Positions 1-9,411 of a DNA stretch of 64,000 bases are shown one piece after another. Each line of letters starts with the position of its first letter. Position 1 is the stretch's first letter. Origin of the DNA: CAJWOS01 sp964502005 (GTDB taxonomy: Bacteria > Myxococcota_A > UBA796 > UBA2385); contig CAZCUX010000004.1 of NCBI GenBank assembly GCA_964502005.1, positions 124,001 through 188,000 on the forward strand. The letters run 5' to 3'. The translations under genes and the position numbers were made by a program. The notes beneath the pieces are model-generated. The model had not been told where the DNA came from. It saw only the letters and a program-made list of their open reading frames with translations, and made no database searches.

Positions 1-1559
<1,559 letters not shown>

Positions 1560-1606
1560 GGCAGCTCCACGGAGGTGTTTGGTTCAGCGCGGCGGGTGCC
1601 GCTTGC

Positions 1607-1636
1607 TTCATTCGTCTATCCGAATGGACGAATGAA
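1607..1636. promoter_or_regulatory. Perfect inverted repeat in the ahcY / ArsR-SAM-domain divergent promoter (SahR-type operator candidate)
   Basis: Arms TTCATTCGTC (1607-1616) and GACGAATGAA (1627-1636) are exact reverse complements with a 10-bp spacer. A second nested dyad, CATTCG (1609-1614) and CGAATG (1621-1626), overlaps it. The site lies 48 bp upstream of the ahcY start and 58 bp upstream of the regulator start, so one bound dimer could control both genes. ArsR-family proteins bind AT-containing dyads of this kind. Assignment to the neighbouring regulator is inference from position. Confidence 0.7.
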
Positions 1637-1693
1637 TGCCAACCGGTATAGGAAAGGAAACACACGCGGGATCAAGCCCCGAGGCGTCACGCA

Positions 1694-2674
1694 ATGGAAA
1701 ATGAAGTCACATTCGATGTCTTCGGGCAGTTTGGCGTGCTCGCGGAGCCGCTTCGCGCGCGGATTGTGCGGGTGTTGGCGCGCGAGGAGCTTGCGGTCGG
1801 CGAGCTTGCGCGTGTCCTGCAAACGTCCCAGCCTACGATTTCGCGTCACCTCAAACAGCTCATGGGCGCGGGCTTTGTCGAGTCTCGAAAGGTAGGAACC
1901 GCGACCTGGGTTCATGCACCGGTCGACCGCTATACCGGCACGCTCGCGCAACTTTGGGCGCTCCTCGAACCTACGCTCGAAGGCTTCGCGGCTGACCCCG
2001 CATCCGTCTACGCCGCTGACCTCTCCCGCCTCGATGCTGTGGTCAACATTCGCACCGACGATAGTGAGGCCTTTTTCGCCCGGCTCGGGAGTCGCTGGGA
2101 CGCGCTCCGCCACGAACAGTTCGGTGAGCACTGGCTTGGCGCTTTGGGCCTGTCCTTGCTTGATGGTCGTGGCAGCCACATCGCCGACCTCGGCTGCGGC
2201 ACCGGCCACTTGCTGCCCCTGCTGCACCAAACCGGGGCCACAGTCACCGGCATCGACCGCGAAAAGGCCATGCTCGCCACCGCCGCCGAACGCACCGCGG
2301 AATTACAGCGCGTCCACCTGCAGACCGGCTTGCTCGACCAGCTTCCGCTGTCCAACCAGTCGGTCGATATTGCGGTTTGTGCCTTCGTGTTGCACCATAT
2401 TCGCCACCCCACGCCTGTTTTCGCTGACGTCGCGCGGGTGTTGCGTCCCAGCGGACGCCTCGTCGTGCTCGATATGGTGGCCCACGACCGCGAAGACTAC
2501 CGGCGCTCGATGGGGCACGTCCACCTCGGCTTCTCCGAAGCGTCGCTCGCCTCCCTCAGCGATAGCACGGGGCTTTCGATTTTGCGCTACGACCCCTTGC
2601 CGCAAGACCCTGCAGCCCATGGGCCGGGGCTCTTTGTGGCGGTATTGGTGCCGGAGCGGACCGGCTGTCCCTAA
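1694..2674 (+). CDS. ArsR-family regulator fused to SAM-methyltransferase domain (SahR-like)
   Basis: The 326-aa protein has an N-terminal ArsR winged helix-turn-helix (about residues 5-85: LAEPLRARIVRVLAREELAV, then QTSQPTISRHLKQL as recognition helix). A class I SAM-methyltransferase fold follows (about 125-300) with motif I DLGCGTG and the later ALLHHI-like segment AFVLHHIRHPTPVF. ArsR/SAM-domain fusions known as SahR regulate the SAM/SAH cycle in Proteobacteria. Divergence from ahcY with a dyad between them fits that role, with SAH or SAM as the likely ligand. No metal-binding cysteine motif typical of metal-sensing ArsR proteins is apparent. Its 3' end overlaps the convergent PilZ gene by 4 bp. 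The domains are clear; the SahR assignment rests on context. Confidence 0.85.
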   Translation: MENEVTFDVFGQFGVLAEPLRARIVRVLAREELAVGELARVLQTSQPTISRHLKQLMGAGFVESRKVGTATWVHAPVDRYTGTLAQLWALLEPTLEGFAADPASVYAADLSRLDAVVNIRTDDSEAFFARLGSRWDALRHEQFGEHWLGALGLSLLDGRGSHIADLGCGTGHLLPLLHQTGATVTGIDREKAMLATAAERTAELQRVHLQTGLLDQLPLSNQSVDIAVCAFVLHHIRHPTPVFADVARVLRPSGRLVVLDMVAHDREDYRRSMGHVHLGFSEASLASLSDSTGLSILRYDPLPQDPAAHGPGLFVAVLVPERTGCP

Positions 2675-3447
2675 CGCTCGGCGATGAAGCGCCCGAGGCG
2701 CCGCACGCCGTACATGCCCATGCCCATGAACGAAGCGCCTAGCAGCGTGCCGCCTTGGACCGGGTACGCGTGGCGCACGACCAACTGGGTATTGATTTCG
2801 TGGTCGCCAGGAACGTGCAATACGCCGGTCATGCGCTCGCCTGTGAACTCTTCGGCGCGCCATTCGCCCGGCACAATGAGCGCACAGCCCACAATCGACA
2901 AGTTGACGAGCGTGCGCGGCGCATCAAATGGCGCGGAGTGGGTGCGTCCTCCTTCAAACCGCCACTGGCTGTTGACCGGAAAGCGCGGCAGCAAGCGGCG
3001 GTCTTCGGACTCCACTGCGGAGGGCGCGCCAATCCACCAGCACTCTTCGGCGGATGACCCCTGCACGGTACACTCCGCCAGATATGCGTCCTCACCGAGC
3101 TTCCAATGCACCCAGCACACATGGCGCGTAGGCATCGGAATCGCATGGCCGGTGCGGGTTTGGGGAATGAACGACACCCGTGCCCGCTCGTCGTCGATTT
3201 GGTCGAAACGACCGAAAATCTTGGCCCCATCTACTTCAACGGTGACCATCGGTTCCCAATGGCGCAAGTAGACCAACACCGCAAAAGCATGTTCTCGCGC
3301 ATGTCCGGACAGCACTCCCGATGCCGTGCCTTGGCCGGGCACGGAATCGGCGGCAAATGCGACGTGCCCGCCCGCGGTGAGATGGCCGAAGCGGAGCTTT
3401 CGAGGGCGAGAATCGTGATGGACACTATTGATGTTGCGAACGGCCAT
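2671..3447 (-). CDS. PilZ-domain protein (probable c-di-GMP receptor)
   Basis: A 258-aa soluble protein without signal peptide. The C-terminal half carries the two PilZ signatures: R151-x-x-x-R155 (in RRLLPRF) and N182-x-S-x-x-G187 (NLSIVGC), which clamp cyclic di-GMP in this family. The N-terminal ~140 residues look like a YcgR-type beta domain (VTVEVDGAKIFGRFDQID...). No output domain is fused, so it probably acts by protein-protein contact, for example on motility or envelope functions. It is a single gene, tail to tail (4-bp overlap) with the upstream regulator. The start ATG at 3447 is the only reasonable one. Confidence 0.8.
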   Translation of the reverse strand: MAVRNINSVHHDSRPRKLRFGHLTAGGHVAFAADSVPGQGTASGVLSGHAREHAFAVLVYLRHWEPMVTVEVDGAKIFGRFDQIDDERARVSFIPQTRTGHAIPMPTRHVCWVHWKLGEDAYLAECTVQGSSAEECWWIGAPSAVESEDRRLLPRFPVNSQWRFEGGRTHSAPFDAPRTLVNLSIVGCALIVPGEWRAEEFTGERMTGVLHVPGDHEINTQLVVRHAYPVQGGTLLGASFMGMGMYGVRRLGRFIAER

Positions 3448-3538
3448 GAGCTCCTCTCCGGTGGGTCATTGGCGGGTGTACGGGGTTTGCTGGACCTCAG
3501 AACCCCTCGAACTACGGGAACCTATCGCCCCGTATGGT

Positions 3539-4198
3539 TCAATCGGACAGAAGGGTCTGCGTCTTTGTGAAGATGAGTGTTTGATTGTTGGCGGGCATCG
3601 AAATTCTTTGGCGCAAAGAAAAGCCGACCTTGGACGCCGCCTGGGCTACCTCCGCGACGTCGCGAATGCCCCAGCTTGCATTGGCCGATCGGAGTTGGGC
3701 ATCGAAGGCGGCGTTGCCTTCGGAGGTCGGCATGCCGTCGATATGGTAAGGACCATACAAAAACACCGTCCCGTCTTCGGGCAGCGCATGGTGCGCGAAA
3801 CTGAATAGCGATTCAGTGGCCGAGAAGGGGGAAATATGGACCATATTCACGCACAGGATGGCGTCTACAAAAATCCCGTCCCAATGGTTTGCTTGCTGAA
3901 CATCGAGCACGCGAGGCGGCTGCAGGTTGTCGACGCCGGCTGCCTCCCGCCATGCGTCGATGCTGGCCATGGCGTCGGGGTCGGCATCGGTGGGCAGCCA
4001 CCACCAGCCGCGAAACGCCCGCGCGAAGGCTGCGGAGTGTTGCCCGGTGCCGGCGGCAATCTCCAGCATTCGACCCGACGGAGGCAAGTGCTCGGCGAGC
4101 ACCGCTTGAATGGGCCCTTCGTTTCGTCGGGCAGCGGGCGCGTCGCGGCGCGCACCGTGGGTTGTCAATGTAGAGGGGGGCCAGATGCGCATTGTCAT
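3539..4198 (-). CDS. DUF938 family SAM-dependent methyltransferase-like protein
   Basis: A 219-aa cytosolic protein. It has the family's N-terminal signature (RRDAPAARRNEGPIQAVLAE), motif I as LEIAAGTGQHSAAFARAF, and the conserved NMVHISPF and LYGPYHIDGMPTSEGNAAFD segments. Length and motif order match the DUF938 family, related to eukaryotic METTL26, whose substrate is not known. A separating gap of about 90 bp lies before the PilZ gene on the same strand, so it need not be co-transcribed. Its start is about 115 bp from the divergent DUF4139 gene. The family call is firm; function is unknown. Confidence 0.85.
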   Translation of the reverse strand: MTMRIWPPSTLTTHGARRDAPAARRNEGPIQAVLAEHLPPSGRMLEIAAGTGQHSAAFARAFRGWWWLPTDADPDAMASIDAWREAAGVDNLQPPRVLDVQQANHWDGIFVDAILCVNMVHISPFSATESLFSFAHHALPEDGTVFLYGPYHIDGMPTSEGNAAFDAQLRSANASWGIRDVAEVAQAASKVGFSLRQRISMPANNQTLIFTKTQTLLSD

Positions 4199-4278
4199 CC
4201 CATAAGGGCGTGGGAACGGCGTGTGCGAATGCCGTTCGTGTTTGCCTTGGACCTCTCCAGCGGGGGTGGCCCAATGGC

Positions 4279-4297
4279 GTTACACTGGGGGTGTAAC
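4279..4297. promoter_or_regulatory. Inverted repeat upstream of the DUF4139 operon
   Basis: GTTACAC (4279-4285) and GTGTAAC (4291-4297) form a perfect 7-bp dyad with spacer TGGGG, 17 bp before the ATG at 4315. It may be an operator, or a hairpin in the 5' leader of the downstream operon. No regulator gene for it is evident nearby. Confidence 0.45.
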
Positions 4298-4314
4298 CAA
4301 TTCAGGGGTTCGTG

Positions 4315-6531
4315 ATGCGCGAGATGTTCGGACCCGCATCCCAAACTGTTGTTCGTGTGCCTTCGGTCATTGCGTCCGTGACGGTTCACCGTGCATTGGC
4401 GCAGGTGGTGCGTCGCGCGGAGGTGGCCCACCTCGCGCCCGGTCGGCATGTCCTCCGTATGTTGGACTTGCCCCTCGACTATTCGTCGGGGACCTTGCGG
4501 GTGCGTGGGGAAGGCGTGTCTGTGGTTCGTTTTGACGAAATCACGGATGTTGTGGTTGAAGCCGTAGCGGACTCTGCGCCGATAGACGAGCAAGAACGAA
4601 CGCTTCGGAGCGCGATGCAACGCGTGAGTACGCAGCTCTCTGCGGTCGAGGGCGTCGCGGCCACCATCGCGGACTTTCGGTCGCGGGTGCAGACGCACGG
4701 GATTGGCGTTCAGGTCGACTTAGAGGGGATGGCGGCGCTCGCCGATGCCCGCGATGCTACCCTCGCGCGTTTGGACGCGATGGCGGCCGATTGTTTGCGC
4801 GAGCTGCGCGGTCTTCAGCGGCAGCACTCGCAGGTTTTGGCGGAACAGGCGCGCTCTTCGGGCCGCCTGCGGGTTCGTCGTGGGCTGGCGGTCGAAGTGG
4901 AGGTCGCGGCTCCGGGAGTAGGCGGGCAGATTTGGGTGGACTACACCGTGCCCGGTGCGCGTTGGGCGCCCCAGTATGAACTCGAAGTAGACGGTGAGGA
5001 CGGCGTCTTGGCGCTGTTGGCCGTGGTGGGACAAGCCACGGGCGAAGACTGGCTCGCCGCGCCCCTTTCGCTGTCGACTACCGATGTCAAGAGACAAACC
5101 AAGGTGCCGGAGTTGCCGTCCTGGCGAATTGGCCGCGCGCAGCCGCCGGTTCGCACGGGCTGGCGCCCCTTGCCGTCCGACCTCCCTGCGTTGTTTTCGG
5201 ATGTTGACCGCGCCGGAAAACGACCGCCGGGCCCGCCGTCGCCGGTGGATGACCATGCGGCTCTGTTGGCTGAGCTGACCGAGCTGGTGGCCGAATTCGT
5301 CGACGACGGACGGGGCGAGGGTGCCGCACGGATGACCACGTTTTCGGCTCCCGAAGAAGACCTCGCGCCACCGCAGCCGATGGTGGAGCGTGCGTCGTTT
5401 GTGCAGCCCCCGCCCCCGTCCGCGCCCCCGCCGATGCCGGTGGGGATGCCCATGCCCGCGCCAAGTGGTGCGCCGATGCCCAGCCGACCGCCGATGATGT
5501 CGATGGCTGCAGGCGGGCCGCCGCCGGCTCCCGCGATGGACCGGGGCGGGGCGCCCAGTCCGAAGTTGCGGGCGTCGCGGAGTCGGGGTGCGCCAGGGGC
5601 AGGGCGGAGGGAGCAGGACGATGGTCCCGTCGTTGTGGGTGTCGACCCTGGCGACATTCTCGACTATGGCTGGTTGCATTTGCCGCACTGGTCCCATCGG
5701 CGGCGGCGCGGCGGCTTGTATCCCGTCACGCTCGAGTCCGAGGTGCGTGACCTTGCGCGACGGCAGGGTGCATCGGGCAATGACGCAAAAGAGTTGGTGG
5801 AAGGCATTGAGGCGCTTCGGGCCCTTCGGCGACGGTTGGCGCAGGCCGAGCTTCCGCCGGGTTGTGTGTCGGTAGACAACAGCGCGTTCCAGCATCGGCG
5901 CGCGCCTGGTCCCGCGGTGGACCTCCCGTCGGACGCTGTCTTTCGCGTGCTGGCGGTGGAGCGGGTGCCGGTCAAGGTGAAGCGTGCATACCAAGTCGTG
6001 CCCCGCCAGGACACGACTGTGTTGGAAATGGTCTCGTTTTCCAATGTACTGGCTGGTCCCGCTCCGGCTGGTCCTTTGCGGGTGTTTGAGCAAGGCACCG
6101 TCCGGGCTACGGCCGCCATCGAAGGCGTTGCGGAGGGTGGGCCTATCCAGTTGGCGCTTGGCCCCGAAGAGCGTATTCGTGTCGCCCGAAACGCAGACGT
6201 GCGCGAGGAAACGCGCGGAATGCTCGGCGGAGAACGTGCTGTGGTGCATACCATTTCGGTCTCGCTCGCGAGCCGGGTGCCGCGGCGGGTCGAGGTCGAG
6301 GTCTTTGAGACCTTGCCGCGGGTGGCGGAAGATGAGGCGGTAACGGTCTCATTGGGCGATTGCTCGGCACGTCCTGACCGCGATGTCGGGCCAGATGGGC
6401 GCCCCCACAAAGGCGCGCTGCGATGGCGCGTGCCGATTGAGCCCGGTCGGGAGGTTGTGCTGAAGTGGTCCTATGTGCTGACGATGGCAACCCGATTTGA
6501 GATTGTGGGAGGCAACCGCCGTGAGCCATAA
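4315..6531 (+). CDS. DUF4139/DUF4140 domain protein (MuiA-like), large form with Pro/Met-rich insert
   Basis: A 738-aa protein. The N-terminal part (VTVHRALAQVVRRAEVAHLAP...) matches the DUF4140 type, a coiled-coil-like stretch follows (about 90-190), and the DUF4139 beta-rich domain begins near residue 205 (WVDYTVPGARWAPQYELEVD, then DWLAAPLSLSTTDVKRQTKV). A Pro/Met/Ala-rich low-complexity segment interrupts the protein at about 360-425, before the C-terminal half (PVKVKRAYQVVPRQDTTVL...). The family is often labelled mucoidy inhibitor MuiA-like, but its biochemical role is unknown. No signal peptide is visible. A GTG one codon earlier (4312) is an alternative start. The gene overlaps the next by 11 bp. 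Confidence 0.8.
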   Translation: MREMFGPASQTVVRVPSVIASVTVHRALAQVVRRAEVAHLAPGRHVLRMLDLPLDYSSGTLRVRGEGVSVVRFDEITDVVVEAVADSAPIDEQERTLRSAMQRVSTQLSAVEGVAATIADFRSRVQTHGIGVQVDLEGMAALADARDATLARLDAMAADCLRELRGLQRQHSQVLAEQARSSGRLRVRRGLAVEVEVAAPGVGGQIWVDYTVPGARWAPQYELEVDGEDGVLALLAVVGQATGEDWLAAPLSLSTTDVKRQTKVPELPSWRIGRAQPPVRTGWRPLPSDLPALFSDVDRAGKRPPGPPSPVDDHAALLAELTELVAEFVDDGRGEGAARMTTFSAPEEDLAPPQPMVERASFVQPPPPSAPPPMPVGMPMPAPSGAPMPSRPPMMSMAAGGPPPAPAMDRGGAPSPKLRASRSRGAPGAGRREQDDGPVVVGVDPGDILDYGWLHLPHWSHRRRRGGLYPVTLESEVRDLARRQGASGNDAKELVEGIEALRALRRRLAQAELPPGCVSVDNSAFQHRRAPGPAVDLPSDAVFRVLAVERVPVKVKRAYQVVPRQDTTVLEMVSFSNVLAGPAPAGPLRVFEQGTVRATAAIEGVAEGGPIQLALGPEERIRVARNADVREETRGMLGGERAVVHTISVSLASRVPRRVEVEVFETLPRVAEDEAVTVSLGDCSARPDRDVGPDGRPHKGALRWRVPIEPGREVVLKWSYVLTMATRFEIVGGNRREP

Positions 6532-8086
6532 TCAACTGTTTGACGTTTGTTTGCCCGTTGAGTCGGTCACCTTGACAGAGGACCGCGGATTTGTTTTTAG
6601 ACGCGGTAGCGTGTCCCACGCAGGTGGCACGGCGTGGTACCGCATAAGGGGCTTGTCTCCTGTGTTGGTCGATGCAAGTTTGCAGGTGCGCATCGACAGT
6701 GATGCCTATCGAAGTGTGGGGGTGGATGTGGTGCGCCATTGGGACGTGCCTGCGCCAACGCAACCCATTGAAGACCAAGGCGTGCTCGACGAAATAGAAG
6801 ACCGCCTGCAATCGGAGCTGCGTTCCCTTCGGCGGGGACGTATTCGGCGGGATGCCGCGCAAGAGGAGCTGTCAGACGCCATTGAGGGCTTGTCGGAGCG
6901 TGGCGGAGCCCACGGCTTGCCGGATGCATCCCGCGTGTTTGCCGGACTCGCAGACCGTTGCTTGGACGCAGTCGGAGAGGTTTCGTCCCTTGTAGAACGT
7001 GCTTCTGGATTGGTTCGGGAGTTGGAGGCGCGCCAAGCGGTTGAGGTTGACCCCAACTGGCGTCCCCGGCTTCGGGCGGATTTGCGTATCCAAGTGGTTG
7101 GACCCGCGGGCGAGGTGCCTGTGGAGGTGCGCTATACGGTGCCCTCGGCGGTGTGGCGACCTGCATGGGAAGCGCGGCTTGTCCGAACAGGGGAGCAAAC
7201 GGAATTGTCCTTGCGCCTCGTTGCAACGGCGTGGCAACATACGGACGAAGATTGGATGAATGTTTCGTTGCGTTTGTCTACCGCTCGTCCCAGCGTGGTG
7301 TCGCGCTTGCCGGACCTGATGGTCGACACCTTGAGTGTTCGGGAGCGAAGCCGCCTCGAAGCCACGCGTGTAGAGGCGTCGTTCCGGGACCAAGCGCGGG
7401 CACAAGCATCGCTCACCGGCGGTAGTGAGGCCCTCCCCGGCGTAGATGATGGGGGAGAGGTGCGCGAGTTTGTCGTGCCGGGGCGTTGGGATGTGCCGTC
7501 CGATGGGCGTGCACGTCGCTTGATGGTCGCGGAAATGCGCAGTGACGCCGTCGTGGTGCGTCGCTGTGTTCCGTCGCGTCAGCTTGCCGTTTCGTATGTG
7601 GCAACGGCCACCAATCACCTGCGAATGACCCACGGAATGCCCTTGTTGGCTGGACCTGTCGTGCTGACACGGGATGACGGCACTTGTGTTGGAAGTGGTC
7701 GTTTGCCTTACGTTGCGCCAGGCGAGCGCTTTACGCTCGGATTTGGGTCGGAAGACGACGTTTTGGTGGAACATCGACGCGGTCGGGAAGTGGAGACCCG
7801 GTTTGCGCGGAGCGACCGAACCTGGTTTACGAGTATCGCTACGCTCACGTCGGTTTCGGGGAGCGCCATAGACGTTGAAGTGGTGGACCGTGTGCCCGTG
7901 AGCGAGCTTCCCGAAGTCTCGATTGTGTTGCGAGAACCGGCAGCAGGGGAGCCGTCCCGGGTGGGTCCCGATGCGGATGGATTGGTGCGGTGGAACGTTC
8001 GGTTGGCACCGGGTGAGCGAAAGGAGCTGGTGCTTGCGTTTGCTGTCGAAAAACCTGATCGGGTGGTCCTTGCCGACCCCTGGTAG
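6521..8086 (+). CDS. Second DUF4139 domain protein, paralogue of the upstream gene
   Basis: A 521-aa protein built like its neighbour but shorter: N-terminal strand region (VESVTLTEDRGFVFRRGSV), a helical Arg/Glu-rich stretch (about 85-190), then the DUF4139 core (VRYTVPSAVWRPAWEARLV, EDWMNVSLRLSTARPSVVSR) and the C-terminal beta part. The Pro-rich insert of the first copy is mostly absent. The start is set at GTG 6521 because GGGAGG (6507-6512) sits 8 nt upstream inside the end of the preceding gene. An in-frame start at 6497 lacks such a site. The 11-bp overlap implies translational coupling and a joint function, perhaps a heteromeric assembly (inference). Confidence 0.8.
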   Translation: MSHNQLFDVCLPVESVTLTEDRGFVFRRGSVSHAGGTAWYRIRGLSPVLVDASLQVRIDSDAYRSVGVDVVRHWDVPAPTQPIEDQGVLDEIEDRLQSELRSLRRGRIRRDAAQEELSDAIEGLSERGGAHGLPDASRVFAGLADRCLDAVGEVSSLVERASGLVRELEARQAVEVDPNWRPRLRADLRIQVVGPAGEVPVEVRYTVPSAVWRPAWEARLVRTGEQTELSLRLVATAWQHTDEDWMNVSLRLSTARPSVVSRLPDLMVDTLSVRERSRLEATRVEASFRDQARAQASLTGGSEALPGVDDGGEVREFVVPGRWDVPSDGRARRLMVAEMRSDAVVVRRCVPSRQLAVSYVATATNHLRMTHGMPLLAGPVVLTRDDGTCVGSGRLPYVAPGERFTLGFGSEDDVLVEHRRGREVETRFARSDRTWFTSIATLTSVSGSAIDVEVVDRVPVSELPEVSIVLREPAAGEPSRVGPDADGLVRWNVRLAPGERKELVLAFAVEKPDRVVLADPW

Positions 8087-8122
8087 AGTGCTATGTTGGC
8101 TTCCCTCACAACGGGAGACAAC

Positions 8123-8674
8123 ATGGCAATCACCACCACTTCGTCCACGAGTTCTACGAATCCACAGCCCCTTACCCTTGAGTTTTGCGGATGCGGGATG
8201 CTGGGTGCGGTGTATAGCCTCGATTGTGACAGTCCTTCCGCGCTGAAGGTCATCGTGAAGACGGCCTCGTGCGACGGTCAGCAACTCAAAGGCTCCTCTT
8301 TGGTCATCTTGGGTGACCAAATTATTCAGAACGAGCCCGACGACTGGCATCCGATGCCGTGGATGATGGTTTCGATACCGGGTGGCTGGGAAGTTCGGGG
8401 CGCCGATGGCGGAACGATTCCGTTGGAAGAAATTCGCAACTATGCAATGCGCGCGAAGATGGCCGGAAAGGTGCAGATGGCGTTGGGCGAAAGCAACGCA
8501 AGTTCGCATGGTGCCGTCGTTCGTGAGGTAGTAGAGCGCGCCACCTCTATGGTCGACGCGGTCCACGCCATGCGTGACGTTCCCCGTGTAAACCCTGGTG
8601 TGAACGACATTCGGGATATAGGCAAAGAAAAGGCGCTGCATCGGGCGCCGTCCGACGTCCGCAAGCCGCGCTAG
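8123..8674 (+). CDS. Small Cys-containing protein of unknown family (copy 1)
   Basis: A 183-aa protein that I cannot assign. It starts at ATG 8123, 7 nt after GGGAGA; an upstream in-frame ATG (8093) has no ribosome site. It contains FCGCG near residue 24, further Cys residues (SLDCD, TASCDGQQ) and the core IIQNEPDDWHPMPW. It is clearly related to the gene at 8942: both share FCxC, Cys-Asp, IIQ-x-EPDDW-x-P-x-x-W and a DGG-IP element. The C-terminal 60 residues (SSHGAVVREVVERATSMVDA...) are unique to this copy and helical-looking. It lies 36 bp after the DUF4139 pair on the same strand, so it may belong to that operon. Confidence 0.7.
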   Translation: MAITTTSSTSSTNPQPLTLEFCGCGMLGAVYSLDCDSPSALKVIVKTASCDGQQLKGSSLVILGDQIIQNEPDDWHPMPWMMVSIPGGWEVRGADGGTIPLEEIRNYAMRAKMAGKVQMALGESNASSHGAVVREVVERATSMVDAVHAMRDVPRVNPGVNDIRDIGKEKALHRAPSDVRKPR

Positions 8675-8834
8675 CGGAGACACAGCCGCCACCTGCGCGT
8701 AAATCGCGCGCCGGTAAGCCTGTGTTTTTTAGGGCGAGGCCAATCCCGATGTCTCGTCAAGAAATCCCGTCAATACGTACACGTTGAATTCAGTCCCCCG
8801 CCGGCCCACGTCGTTTCTGGTCCGAAACAGACGC

Positions 8835-8849
8835 TTCGTAATTTACGAA
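8835..8849. promoter_or_regulatory. 15-bp palindrome between the two Cys-protein genes
   Basis: TTCGTAA-T-TTACGAA is a perfect dyad 93 bp before the ATG at 8942. It lies in the 267-bp gap that separates the two paralogues, so the second copy may have its own regulated promoter. No cognate regulator is identifiable. Confidence 0.35.
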
Positions 8850-8941
8850 CGGCGGAACAGGTCTGCTCGTAACGTGCTGTCGTTTTGGCGGGGAAGACCC
8901 GCTTGAATCACCAAAATACTCGTCGTATGGGAGACCCTGAA

Positions 8942-9364
8942 ATGCCGCTTACACTCGCCTCTTCTTCCTTGTCGTTCACGACCGGGGAGCTCCTGACGTT
9001 TTGTTATTGCTCCGAAGATGGAGCGGTCTTCAAGCGCAACTGTGCGGACCCCAAAGAAAAAGGAGAGGTGCGCGTATTGTTGTCGCGGTGCAGCCTTGAA
9101 GACTTGGGAAGCACGATTATTCAGTCCGAACCCGACGACTGGAAGCCCGAAAACTGGCGGGTTGTGCAGCTTTCGCCGGGCGTCTGGCAAATTTCCGCGT
9201 CGGACGGCGGGCGAATTCCTGTCGCCGAGTTTCAGAAGGTCGCCCAGGCACGGGTTGCGGGTGTGACCACTCTTCGGGATGGCCGCTTGCCTGCGTTGAA
9301 AGCGGATGGGTTGACCACTACCGTTCGTCCTTCCCTCGATGTGAAGGCAACGAAAATCCGCTGA
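8942..9364 (+). CDS. Small Cys-containing protein of unknown family (copy 2)
   Basis: A 140-aa paralogue of the product at 8123. The alignable core is FCYCSEDGAVFKRNC, then LSRCSLEDLGSTIIQSEPDDW and SASDGGRIPVAEFQKVAQAR. Four cysteines (FCxC, RNC, SRC) line up with those of copy 1, suggesting a metal site or disulfides; there is no export signal. ATG 8942 follows GGGAGA by 7 nt, the same leader arrangement as in copy 1. It converges with the kinase gene at 9412. Function unknown; it is real by paralogy and ribosome site. Confidence 0.7.
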   Translation: MPLTLASSSLSFTTGELLTFCYCSEDGAVFKRNCADPKEKGEVRVLLSRCSLEDLGSTIIQSEPDDWKPENWRVVQLSPGVWQISASDGGRIPVAEFQKVAQARVAGVTTLRDGRLPALKADGLTTTVRPSLDVKATKIR

Positions 9365-9411
9365 CCAGTACCATTATGGGGACGCGGCCCCCTTCGGCTC
9401 GTTCGCTTGGC

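Noticed and set aside
4720..6249. 509-codon minus-strand open frame inside the first DUF4139 gene
   Set aside because: His/Arg/Pro-rich translation with no family features, fully inside a conserved gene on the other strand.
9365..9411. Terminator between the small Cys-protein and kinase genes
   Set aside because: Only a weak GGGG/CCCC pairing is visible, with no T-tract; not strong enough to list.
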